From Rhipidocladum racemiflorum (Eukaryota > Streptophyta > Magnoliopsida > Poales > Poaceae): 64,000 nucleotides of DNA. The notes under the pieces were generated by a model, which did no database searches, was not told where the DNA came from, and saw nothing but the letters and a program-made list of their open reading frames with translations. This document shows, piece by piece, positions 25,254-36,813 of this stretch. The first letter of the stretch is position 1. Each line of letters begins with the position of its first letter. The stretch lies in assembly GCA_036346355.1 (NCBI GenBank), contig CM070576.1, forward strand, positions 59,195,712-59,259,711, written 5' to 3'. The translations under genes were made by a program, and so were the position numbers.

Positions 25254-27860
25254 CCGTCGCCGGAGTCTGGCCGGTCGCTGCCACCGCATGGCCGGTTGCA
25301 GCAGCGCCGCCCTCCTCGCTCCCGTGGGCGTGGTGGTGCACCGCCCATCAATTCGCCGTCCTGTGCAGCAGGCGAGCGGGCCACCAACTCCGTGTGTGGG
25401 CGTCACCGTCGTTGTGGGGTGCTGCCTCGCTGCCGCTGGCCGTGTTCACTACCGGCGGGACACCTTGCGCCCTCACCGCGTGTGCAAGCCACTTGGCAGC
25501 CACGCATTCTAGCCGGCCAAGCCGCCTCCTTTTTTGCCGAAGCACTGTTTTGCTTTATCCTTTGTGTGCCAGTTTAACTCCATCTTTAATCACCATGCTT
25601 AAGTAGTTTATACTAAATACTAATGAACCATTTGGCAAGCAAGTATGTCGCGGCAATCGTTTTCCCAATATCTATCTCATCACGATTACGCATCTACTTT
25701 TGTATGGTCTCACGCTGATTAGTACACCGTTTGTCGCTGGTGTCTGATTAGTGTAACTCAGTCATGGTTCATTAGTATAAACTACTTGTGGTGATTGTTA
25801 ATGATTAAGGGGTAGCTGATCGTTGGGCTAAATCCGAGCTACAGATACGAGTTACTGAAACTATTGGATTAGCCAAACTTAAATGGTTGGGTTAACAGTA
25901 TTAGGATTATTGGGTCCTTTCGAATATAGTTCTTGTGTTTCATGGTAATGTCGGATTAACCAAATACTAATTTTTGAAAGTTAATAGTGAGTGCTAGTTA
26001 CTTATCCTTAGTCAATAATTAGCAACTACAACGGATTACTTTGGACGTCTGGATTCTTGTTTTAGTAGTTCAACTGTGTGCATCATTATTAAAATAAATA
26101 TCGACTTGTTCGCCTCCATGGTCCGTGTCAATTACCATCGATCCCTTAATGGTATATCCTACTAATCAATATTTGTCCTTAATTGTTATGGTAACCACCT
26201 TTATTCTAGTTCAATTGTCAATTACTTTTTCACATCTATCACAATTTCTCTTAATAATAGTCATCACTTCGGCCTTTCACCCAACAGCGTAGGGGGGCCA
26301 TACATTTCTGTTATGCCCAGTAATAGGCATATAGTCATGGTGGATGCCCGACTATTCCCGTATGACCTGGCATGCGATGCATTAAAATTGATAATGTAAT
26401 TATCCACCTACGTTACATGGTTTCTTTTCACCATTTCACATTACATCATGTTCTCCTAAAATTCATATTACAATCATTTACCACACTTCATATTTTATCC
26501 TTATTACGCTTATCCATTGCTATAGTTGAGTTCTTGCTGAGATTTTAAATCTCATCCTTGTTCTTTCCATTCCAAGTAAAAAGTCAGTTGAGGAGCATTC
26601 ACATGAGCAATATTGGGTCTGGGTAACACACGTTCTTCCAGTACCATGGCGTTGCCATGCATCAGTTATTCCATTTGTGTTTTCTATTAAAAGTGGACCG
26701 ATCCTGTGTGTTAATTCATTTCATGTTATTTGCTTCCGCCCGTGACTTTCGTTATTTCTAAATTATTTATGGTTGGAACCTTTAATAGAGTTAATGTTTA
26801 AATTCCATGAGTTTACATCTTTTATCTTTATATCTCTTTTGCTATGACTTTCCATATAGTTCTGCCTTTTCAATGTGCGGGGTGCTAGGGCATCCACTAG
26901 CGGAAAGAAATTCCACTTAGAAAAAAAAAAGCAAAGAAAGGATTTCGTGTTCAATCAGTGCAAATCCAACTACTTGATGTAGCTCCCTGAGTTACAACCT
27001 TGGACAGCTGGTCGGATAGTCTTCTACTTCCGAATTCCGATCCGTTCTTTACAATAAGAGAAATTTAAACCATTATTAATTTATTAGTATCCTTTCTTTC
27101 TAACGACCAAAGCAAATCAATATCCTTATCATCGCCACTACCACACCTAACCGTACAACACTTAAACGAGACTGGAACGGACTTGTCGGTGATACTTCAA
27201 CGGGAATGAACCTAAAATTTCCCTGGTTTCCTTTCTCCAGGCTCCAGGGTCTTCAGTCTACGTCATACAAGGTATCTTCAGTCTACGTCATACAAGGGCC
27301 TGTGCCAACCTCGCAACTACACGATGACCACATTTTTGGGCTAAAAGCCTAAAAATGAACCAGCCAAGTTGGACTGGATCCAACAACAAAAAAGATATGA
27401 GGTTGAATCAGGTTCACAAAACCATCAAACATCGTTCGAAAACCGTATCGAACCGGTTCGACCTTAAACTGATTGGTAAATCGGTTCAATTAAATTTTTA
27501 TGCGATATAAACCGGTGAGAACCAGCAGTTTTCGACAAAAATCAACGAAAACAGCTCCAAAAATCGGCCGCCCAAAAGGTCCAACTCGTTGATCGGTTTT
27601 TCTAGAAAACCGATAGATTTCGTTTTTTCTTTGAATTTGTTTTGAATCTTTTTTTAAACACTTGGTTTCAAAAATCTTCGGTTTTTGATGATTTTCATTC
27701 AAATTTTGCAGTAAACCAGTACCGCCGATATCTCGATTTTTAATTCAAAAACGGTTTGGTTAACATTGATTGAATGCTGCAACTGCGAAATGTTCGGTTA
27801 ATTTGAGTAACTTTTACCACGTACGGCTCGTTGGGTAGCAGAAATACCGTCAGAATCTTC
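25254..27860. other. Repeat debris and intergenic DNA, no gene supported
   Basis: 25254-25510 is GC-rich and joins directly to the Tekay target site. It may be the continuation of the older LTR that begins at 13447. 25600-27240 is AT-rich with no recognisable protein. TGTAGCTCCCTGAG at 26978 resembles the start at 13447 for about a dozen bases only. 27400-27830 has ACCGGTTCG-type words but no defined ends. Confidence 0.45.
27249..27298. repeat. Short tandem duplication, 25 bp x 2
   Basis: The unit TCTTCAGTCTACGTCATACA with AGG and a spacer TA appears twice in succession. Confidence 0.8.
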
Positions 27861-28243
27861 TAAAAAAGACGCGTCTCAGTGGGTGGGCCAGATACAAGAG
27901 GAGCCGTTAGATCGCAGCGGACGGTGGATTGTGTGATCTACTGCGCGCTGTGGCTTTGCTTCAAGCCAGAGGAGAGGATCCGCGTCCCAGGTTCCCCGCC
28001 TCCGCCTCCCGCTCCATTGCTCTCCTTCCCCGCTCCCCCGTCCTCTCCCCCACCCGGCGTTCTCCGGCGACGGAGCCCCAACCCCACCGGTCACCGTAGT
28101 TGTACGCCCGGATTGAACGGGACCGGTGGCTGATCAGCGCTTTTCCTCTCCCGATGTCCGGCTGCGACGTAGATGTGGTACTGGTGCTGGGCTAGCGTGT
28201 GGTGGAGATCCATCCGGACTTGGATTGCTTTGTTCTTTTGTTG

Positions 28244-28961
28244 GTAAGCAACGCTGGCTCTCTTGGGTGGATTTGACTGTTCTAACTTCTAAGAGTTAGT
28301 TTTGTTCTGGGGGATATTTTCGTTGATGTGGCTGTGAGCAATCAAATCCAAATGTTTCTCTCTCCATTCAGTTAGTCGCGGATTTTTATACTCTCAAGAT
28401 CGTTCTCGATCGATCTCAGTTGACCCATAGGACTTAACCAAGGTGCGGGTGTTGTGGATTAAGGTTATTAATTATGGATTTGTGAAATATGTTTGACAAA
28501 TTTGCATATACTCCACCAGATCAGCTTCCGATAATTGACAATTAGAAAGCTTAGGGTAATGGCTCAAGTGCTCAACACAAGAATACGCTTGATAGAAGTT
28601 GATATGATGTATGGAGTCGTACTATGCATAGTTAAACATGGACTAGTATTCACAAGGTTTTCTCGTGCATAGTTAAACATGAGGTACATAGATAATGTAG
28701 TAGAGATAGGAAATCGCCATTATAGTATTCTAGTAGTTGTGGAAATTTTATTTGCTGGAGAAGTTTTTCAGCAATCACTAATTAGTACTATAACCTTTCA
28801 AGGAATTCGCTCTTTTGTGGCTATCCTTCTTCGTTGTCTGTGCGAATGAAGCTTGCATATGCTCATTTGCCCTTAACAGTTGCTTACTTTTGGTAAACGA
28901 CAAGCAGAACATATGCACCAGCCATATGCATCTTAAAACTGTCCTGTTTTCCTTTTTGCAG
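28244..28961 (+). other. Probable 5'-UTR intron of the LCBK1-like gene
   Basis: A good donor (TTG followed by GTAAGC at 28244) and a good acceptor after a pyrimidine tract (TTTTTGCAG ending 28961) bracket an AT-rich stretch upstream of the start codon at 29081. The GC-rich leader before it (about 27950-28243) would be a non-coding first exon. The transcription start was not identified. Confidence 0.45.
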
Positions 28962-29080
28962 ATTATTTGATTATACCAACCTTATTACATGACATTGGTG
29001 CCATGATGCCTCATACACCTCTGAACTTGTATCAAATTCCTTACCCGTACCGCTGTTTTTAAGTCCTGTTTAAAAGAAGG

Positions 29081-32000
29081 ATGGAAGGAACTGAGCTAGA
29101 AAATCAAACTTCCAGAAATTCATCCCAGAAACCCAACCACCGTTCTGGTAGTCGGCGTTCTCAAAAGTCTGCTGGACAACAATCTTCCCCCACTGTATTT
29201 CCAGAGAAAAGAGGCAAATCAAAATCTTTGAGGCAGAAGCATGCTGTTGTTGACAATAAAGATGCCAAAAAAGCAAAAAACCATGTGCAAGAAAATGATC
29301 CGGTGGATGAGAGGTCTAATTTTCTAGGTTATGAAGTTTATGCTGGAAAACTGGTTTTTGACAAGAACAATAGAAGTATAGGAGTGGATGATCAATTGTC
29401 AGCAAATGGAAAAGCTGATACAATTGATGCAAGACTCACAAGTAAAGCCCTAATATGGGGTTCGTCTGTACTCAGCTTCGAGGACGTCATCTCTGTAAGT
29501 TTTAGATATTAGGATGCACTTCTATTGTTATTTTGGCCCAGTTGGGTAATCCAGTAATTTTTTGTGCTTTGCTTTTATTTTAGCAGATATCTTATAATTC
29601 TGGCGTCCAACATTTTATTGTGCATGCATATCCTGCTAATAAGTCTTTATTTGCAAAGACATATAGAGTTCAGAAGGACTTCCGATTTATAGCTCCTAAC
29701 CAAGATGAGGCCATTTTGTGGGTAACATGCTTTGCCGAACAGCACATATATATTAATGTACTACCTCATCCTGCGACATCCAGTATCAAGCAAGACCCAG
29801 ATGCCCCCATCAATGGGGCTTTATTTGACCACCCACCAATTAAATGTAAAACTCCACCAAGAATACTTGTTGTATTGAACCCTCGATCTGGACATGGTAG
29901 ATCATGTAAAGTTTTCCATGACAAAGCAGAACCTATACTTAAGGTACTTTATGATGTTTTGATCATGCTAACTACTACTTTCTGCACTGTGCAAAACAAC
30001 AACGAGTTTAAATAAATGTATGTATCTATTTGCTGATAAGCTTGCTTCTTGAAGCTTCCTCTAGACCATTTGGTTTTCAGTCCCGTGAAGGACTCACAAA
30101 GAGGATAATAGTAATCCCTCTGTTCTTTTTTAAATAATGTCATTGACTTTTCATGGTGTCCAAGATGTTAATGTGACCATCGGTGCTCCCTAAACTTACT
30201 AAACAAAGAAAGTGGGTTAGGGTGCATACCGAAATAAGTTTAGGGGGCCGAGAAAGTAATTTTCAAGATGAGGGAGCTAGGTGAAACAATCGTACAAGTT
30301 TAAAGAGTGATCGTGCAATTTACTGTACTTTTTATTTTTTTATAACTTTATGTTAATGTAAATTAAAAATATTATTATCAAAGTACCTTTAACAACAATT
30401 CTAGTGATATAGTTTATGTGTGGACATTAGATGGTTTTAAGAGTATTTTAGAAAGTTTTACCACATGTATGCTAAAATGTTCAGTTTCTTGTTAATGAAT
30501 TTTTAGTTCTAACCTGGAAAAGTGAAGACCTTACTAAGAGGATAATGGTATTTATGTTTCCTGTTAATGATTTTAGATTCCAACCTGAAAATACTGAGCT
30601 AAGAAAATGGTGGTTCATGGTTAGAGTGGCAATACTTTGGATGTTTTTGCCTTGTTGCCCAATATCAATTTAGGCATGTGGGAAATCATCTTCTATGCTT
30701 GCGTCGATGAATATATATAAGAATGCCATTTCTACAGAATTGTTAATCTCTTGAACCTCCGTATGATGCCGCGGTAGAAAAGGATGGAAATAATGACTGC
30801 AGCAATGGAACTGGACTAAAAAGTTGGGTTAAATTCATTAACAAAAGGTTAATCAAGATTATTTAACCCCTCTCCCCTAGCACCACAGTAGCAATTTACT
30901 GTTCTATTTTTTTTTAAAAAAAGGTAGCAGCTAACTGTAACTGCCACTGTAGGCTGTGGCATCGTTTTGAAAAAAGAAATTCCACTATTGGCCATCTAGT
31001 TCTCTTGAAGATGATTTAGAATATAATTGCATAAGCTGAGTTGCTAAGCTCCTATCATTTTGGAGATTGACAAATGAATTAGATAATTTTTGCTTTGTCT
31101 GTGCATGTTTCATATTTGGCGCTCTGCTTTTGATTTACTATCCTGATTTAATTTTGTATATTTTTTACTCTTAACTGCGTAAATTATATATGTTCACTTC
31201 CTGCTACTAATTTGCTATTATCTGGTGTAGCTTGCAGGTTTTCACATGGAAGTAGTTAAAACTACTCATGCTGGTCACGCAAAATCTCTTGCGTCTACAT
31301 TTGATTTTAGCACATTCCCTGATGGTATAACTGTACACATGTAGCTAAGTAGTTTATCTAGGCCTTAGAAAATGGCAACCATTTCAACTGGTGTTATTGA
31401 TACCTTGAAACTGTTTTGTAGGAATTGTGTGTGTTGGTGGTGATGGAATTGTAAATGAGGTTCGTCCTTGATGTTCATATTATAGTTTGATAGGAATAAA
31501 AAAATTATAGGCTAGCTCAACATTTATATTTCTGCAGGTATTCAATGGTCTTCTCAGTAGAAGTGATAGACCAGAAGCTGCATCAATTCCAGTTGGAATA
31601 ATACCTGCAGGATCTGACAACTCACTTGTTTGGACTGTTTTGGGAGTTAAAGATCCTGTTTCTGCTTCATTATTAATTGTTAAGGTATGGCTATCACTAT
31701 CATTTATGAAAAGGATTTTATCATGACTTACTCTTACAGGAAGAGAAGAATCTCTAACATTATTCTTATATTCTCACTTCAACTTTGTTCGAAATTAATT
31801 ATCACTTAAAACTTTTCTTACGAGGACTATCCCTTGGTAACAGGGTGGCTTTACAACTCTAGACGTCTTGGCTGTTGAGTGGATCCAATCTGGGCTAATA
31901 CATTTTGGCACAACTGTTTCATACTATGGTTTTGTTAGTGATGGTATCTTCATATATGAGCTATTATATTTACTTCATTCTAATGTTTTTAGTTCTGCTT

Positions 32001-34581
32001 ATTCGGATGTGGACTGTGTAACATTTATATCGTAAGGCCACACAGAAGTCACATAGATCAAATTCCACAATATCTTCTGTCTTACATAAGTATTTCTGGT
32101 GGGTCATTTTTGTCATACATATTTAAATTTTGTGGATTTCATCAGTTGTATTCTCTTTGATTGACTCAAGATTTGTAACAATATGATCATTGTTTAATTA
32201 TCTTATACTTTGCCCAAATAGGCCACCTTGTTTACTGAACCTTGTTCATACTAAAACACTTAATCTGATTACATGTCCACCTATGCCCGAGCTAATGGTC
32301 TGGTGGGTATATTTGCATGCAAATTGGCAAGCAAATTATACTCCCTCCGTTCCAAAATACATGTCATTCTAGCTTTCAAATTTTGTTCCTAAATACATGT
32401 CATTTTACAATTTCGATGTGACTTTTTACCATTTTTTCCTTTTATACTCCTGCCCTTTAGTTATTTACCAATGTCACTTACTACCATAGATTAGAGTAAA
32501 ACACACCATTCAACGATATAATAAGGAGGCAATGCAATCTTTTGTGGATATACCTTGGTGGAAATGCAAGAACTTAGAATGACATCTATTTAGGAACTGA
32601 GGGAGTACTATCTAAGCCCGCTTTTAATTTGCTTTCTTTACTTTTGTAGTATGTGATATGAAGTTCTCTGAACAAATGGTTCAGCTTTGTTCCTTATGAC
32701 TATTATTAATGCCTGTCAAGATCTGCATGTATTCTTAGTGACTGTAAATTTAATGTTTTCTTTATGTGGGGTGAATGCACAGAAGGAAGTTTAGCTTATT
32801 TGTCTACTTTCCAATATTTTCAGCAGTGCAATGTTGTGTAGCACTGAAAAAATTACTAAGGTCAAAAACTTTTGTTACTTTGCTGCAGTCCTGGAACTTT
32901 CTGAGAAATACCAGAAGAGATTTGGCCCTCTTCGATATTTTGTGGCTGGGATACTGAAATTTTTGTGCTTACCTAGTTATTTCTATGAGTTAGAATATCT
33001 TCCTTTGCCAAAGGAGATGGTTGGGCATGGAAAAGGTACAGAACAAGACAAGGCTGAATTGTCTGATGTCTATACAGATGTAATGCGCTGCAGATCAAAA
33101 AGAGAAGGAATTCCACGAACTTCCAGTTTATCAAGTATTGACTCTATTATGACTCCAAGTCGGATGTCACTAGGGGACTTCGATACATCGGGTAGTACAG
33201 TGGCAAGCACTGAACCGTCGGAGTATGTTCGTGGTCTTGATCCAAAATCAAAACGCCTGTCTTTGGGCAGAAGTAACATTGTTTCAGAACCAGAAGAAGT
33301 CTTACACCGTCAACCACATCACACATCATACTGGCCGAGAACCAGGTCCAAAACAAGAACCGGGAGAAATTCAGTTGGTGTCACTGCTACTAATGATACA
33401 CGGTTATCTTGGGCTGCCCCATCAATGCATGACAAGGAGGACATTTCCTCGACGATATCAGATCCAGGACCTATTTGGGACTCTGAACCAAAGTGGGACA
33501 CTGGGCCAAAATGGGACACAGAGCCAACATGGCAGCCTACTGACCACCCCATTGAACTTCCTGGACCACTGGAAGGCATAGAAATCGGAGCATCAATGGA
33601 ACTCGTGCCAAATTTGGACGAGAAATGGGTAGTCAGGAAAGGGCACTTTCTTGCTGTCCTAGTATGCAATCACCCATGCAGGACGGTGCAAAGTTTGAGT
33701 TCACAGGTTGTTGCACCAAAAGCCAACCATGATGACAACAGTTTGGACTTACTTTTAGTTGGCGGAAGGGGGAGATGGAAGTTGTTAAGATTTTTCATAC
33801 TTCTGCAATTCGGTCGGCATCTTTCTTTACCATATGTGGAATATGTAAAGGTAGCAAGCAACTTCTTTCCTTGCTCAAATGTTCTCTTTGTCGTCCTCTT
33901 CTATTGTGCTTTTTAAAGAGCTTTCATTTGAGTACTGGCAGCAAATCTATTTTCTGAAGAGCTATTCCCTTGTGGTCATCTACTTCTTTGGGGTTCTGAA
34001 ACAATTTAAACTGCATTAATGGCAGGCATATTGTGAATCAACCTGTTCATGTTCAAATGCATTCATAGAAGGCATGCCTTCAACTATTTATATGTTTGCC
34101 TTTTTGGGGCGATAAAAATGGTCATATGTGCACTTGTATCAACATTGTCTCAATTGAAACAATCCTGATTTCCGTGGCATTGTGGCCATCAGTTGCAGAA
34201 TCAACATCATGGTTGGGTGTTGGTACCTATAAGTAGGTTCTGATCATCACCTGCTGTTGAGTTTGTCTTGTTCAGCATTTACACCAGCTCTTGTCATGAC
34301 CACTAACAGTTCCCTTAAAGTAAGACAATAGTTTATGGAGTTAGGTCTCTTTCCATTTTTTGCAAAACAATAGTTCCTTTCTAATAACGACAATGAGCCT
34401 GGTCTTAACTGCTGATCTGACATTGACACAGGTGAAATCAGTCAAGCTTAAGCCTGGTGCAAACACCCACAATGGCTGTGGAATAGATGGTGAGCTTTGC
34501 CGCGTCCAGGGACAGGTACTCTGCTCCCTGCTACCAGAGCAATGCAGGCTTATTGGCCGGCAATGCAGACAATCTATTTAA
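29081..34581 (+). CDS. LCBK1: Sphingoid long-chain-base kinase, LCBK1-like (753 aa, 8 coding exons)
   Basis: It phosphorylates sphingoid bases with ATP to give long-chain-base 1-phosphates, a signalling and turnover step of sphingolipid metabolism. Exons read: 29081-29494, 29587-29943, 31231-31324, 31422-31459, 31538-31684, 31844-31943, 32889-33850, 34432-34581, all GT-AG and frame-consistent. The N-terminal 80 residues are basic and low-complexity. The diacylglycerol/sphingosine kinase catalytic domain starts near residue 230, with NPRSGHGRS (about 236-244), VGGDG (293-297) and PAGSDNSL (324-331). After the catalytic core comes a Ser-rich stretch (SSLSSIDSIMTPS) and repeats of WD.GPKWD/WDTEP, then a conserved C-terminus (GHFLAVLVCNHPCRTVQ, LLPEQCRLIG). 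The length is close to the Arabidopsis LCBK1 that I remember (about 760 aa). The ATG at 29081 is the first in the exon with good similarity. Intron 6 hosts a Stowaway MITE. Substrate choice is inferred from family. Confidence 0.93.
32341..32605. mobile_element. Stowaway MITE (Tc1/Mariner) in an LCBK1 intron
   Basis: The ends are CTCCCTCCGTTCCAAAATAC on the left and, on the other strand, CTCCCTCAGTTCCTAAATAG on the right, flanked by TA (32339-32340 and 32606-32607). At 265 bp it is non-coding and sits in the intron between exons 6 and 7, far from the splice sites. Confidence 0.88.
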
Positions 34582-35583
34582 GCGCCGTAAATCTGCAGAG
34601 CTTACGGGTTTCTGAGGCGCTGTATGCTCTGTTTCCACTTCTAAGCTCTAACAACTAATTTTGAGTTGTCTATATACCGTTAGTCCGTTACTTGCTAATG
34701 CGGGATGTGAGTGGGTTCAGTACGTGCAGACCTCGAGAGTTTGGACTGGACAAATTATGTTTTGAGGTTTCTGTATATTTGAGAGATTATACCGGAGGAT
34801 ACCTTGATTCCTTTTATTGATCTTACCTTTTGTAATATTTGCTAAGAGTAATTACCTTTAACAGTTTTTTTTCCTTTCCAAGCTTACTGCCCATGATGGC
34901 TAGAATTGGTCACCCTTGTGTCTGCTCATAAGCTGTAACTAGGGGCAATCTCATAATTCCGCCGCAACACTTGCAAACATGTTCAGATTCTGAGTTCCGT
35001 AACCATATGAGGTTCAGGTTTTAGACCTGGCACGCCATCTGTAACGCCTACTAAAAGCGTGTTACTTGTATATTTGTCACTCTCTAGTTAGTCTCGAATA
35101 TGAATTGAGCTGCTAGCAACTTATAGACTGGGGAAAACTTGAGTCGTACAGATGCACGACTAAGAAACCAAGAAAGACACGAATGAGAAAGCAAAGAAAA
35201 AAACAACCAACTTACGTGTGAAATTGTGATGGTTTTTGGTTTCTGCCTCTGTCTGTTCTTCTCCTCAGAGCCTGGGCGGCAGACAGCAAATTCCAAGGCA
35301 TGTGTTTGAGATATGTTTCTTTAATACGCAACGCCTTCTTGATTAGAAAAAGTCGCACCACACTTGGAGGTCAAACTCAAACGATGGGTTAGAGTGGATA
35401 CCGCAAGCAATCTGCTAGGGCCAGCTAATCAACTATGATAAATTTATAAAATTCTGATGATTAGTGCGATTTAGTGCAAACTGCAAACTGCAAAGAGCTA
35501 TGCTGCTTTGCAGAATAAGTGGCCTAACTACTTAGCAAAGGTGCGCTCTTCAATTGGTTGGACTAACTTACCATTGAAGCAAC
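34582..35583. other. LCBK1 3' UTR and downstream spacer
   Basis: The first 400-600 bases after the stop probably form the 3' UTR. A T-rich stretch and TTTGTAATATTT are near 34830, but no clear polyadenylation signal can be chosen. No other gene was seen. Confidence 0.4.
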
Positions 35584-35586
35584 TAA

Positions 35587-35822
35587 GGCTTTGTTTGGTA
35601 CGGTTCCAGATTCTGGTAGAAACGGAAACGGCTCCAGATTCTTGTAGAAACGTTTCAAGTTGGATTCTGTGAATCGGGTGGAACTGTGTTGAGACCGATT
35701 CAGTCACAACGTGGAAAAAGGAGAAACGATCTAAGGAGAATCATTCCGAGCTTTAACCCGTTTAGTTGGGTTTCTTCCAGAATCTAGTAAAACGGTCCGG
35801 TTCCAAATTACCAAATGAGGTC
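35587..35822. mobile_element. Tourist-like MITE, copy 1 of a local pair
   Basis: Starts GGCTTTGTTTGGTACGGTTC and ends GGTAATTTGGAACCGG on the other strand, with TAA on both sides (35584-35586 and 35823-35825). It is closely related to the copy at 36579-36810, sharing for example GTGAATCGGGTGGAACTG. Confidence 0.8.
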
Positions 35823-36129
35823 TAAGAATAGGTTGTACTACTACTATAGTCATGTTATACAAGTAAAATACGTGAATTTGACAGGTAAATTTTCAGTACC
35901 TCGTGTTAGACAACTAACACGAGTTTTCTATACACAATAACTGCGTTGACAGAGACCAAACTAGTGACATCAAAAACGACAATTTGCGACCACTAAACGA
36001 TAGTGTCAGTGCCACGTGCTTGTATCTTTAACAAACGACGTCGTCACTTTTTAGCCGCAGACAAACTTTCTTTTTAAAAATTGGATCTTTTTTCGAACGC
36101 AATTGAAAAGATAAGTTCATCTCAATTGC

Positions 36130-36252
36130 AGAAGCGCCGGTAGACGACACGTACGATATGTCAGGCTCTCGCACCACATAAGGTGCTACTGAGTTATAAG
36201 AGCTCGATTGCGAGAGCACGACGGGTGATACGTGTCGTCTACCGGCGCTTCT
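36130..36252. repeat. Perfect 24-bp inverted repeat (hairpin, 123 bp overall)
   Basis: The arm AGAAGCGCCGGTAGACGACA plus CGTA at 36130-36153 is exactly complementary to 36229-36252. Further inside, GCTCTCGCA and TGCGAGAGC also pair. No target duplication was identified. It may be a foldback element or a hairpin-RNA source, and lies between the two Tourist-like copies. Confidence 0.85.
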
Positions 36253-36578
36253 ACAGTCGGTAGGACTATTTTTATAATAGCATTTGAAAGGAGGCAAGAT
36301 TTTTTTAAAAAAAAAAGTTTGTTAAGAAGCTAGAAAAATGACGATTTCTCAGCAAACATCATGGCCATGGTGCAACCTGCAACTACCCCGACGAAGGCAT
36401 GTAGAAGGGCTTTCATCCTTAATTGCATTTGGATCGGATCGTTTAAATGAGCCATGTGAAAGAAGGCGATAAGCTGAGGTGCACAGTGCCATACAAACGA
36501 AAAAAGAAGGGAAAAAAACTTCCCTCCCATCCGTCTCGATCCCTAACGGTTGATTTTTGTTCGGACCACGGAAATTAA

Positions 36579-36810
36579 GATCCTATTTGGTACGACGGTT
36601 CCAAATTCCAATAGAAACGATAAAGGTTCCAGATTCTTGGTAGAAACGTTTCAGGTTGGATTCTGTGAATCGGGTGGAACTGGGTTGAGACCAATTCAGC
36701 CACGGTGTGAAAAAAAAAAAAAAGAAACGATCTAAGGATAATCGTTCCGAGCTTTAGCCCGTTTGATTATATTGCTAAAAACGGTCCGATTTCAAATTAA
36801 CAAACGAGCC
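36579..36810. mobile_element. Tourist-like MITE, copy 2 of a local pair
   Basis: Starts GATCCTATTTGGTACG and ends with CGTTTGTTAATTTGAAATCG on the other strand; TAA flanks both sides (36576-36578 and 36811-36813). It is in the same orientation as the copy at 35587 and has acquired an A-run near 36708-36723. Confidence 0.8.
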
Positions 36811-36813
36811 TAA

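Noticed and set aside
30110..30170. Stowaway end (ATCCCTCTGTTC) in an LCBK1 intron
   Set aside because: No matching right end or TA pair was found, so an element cannot be bounded.
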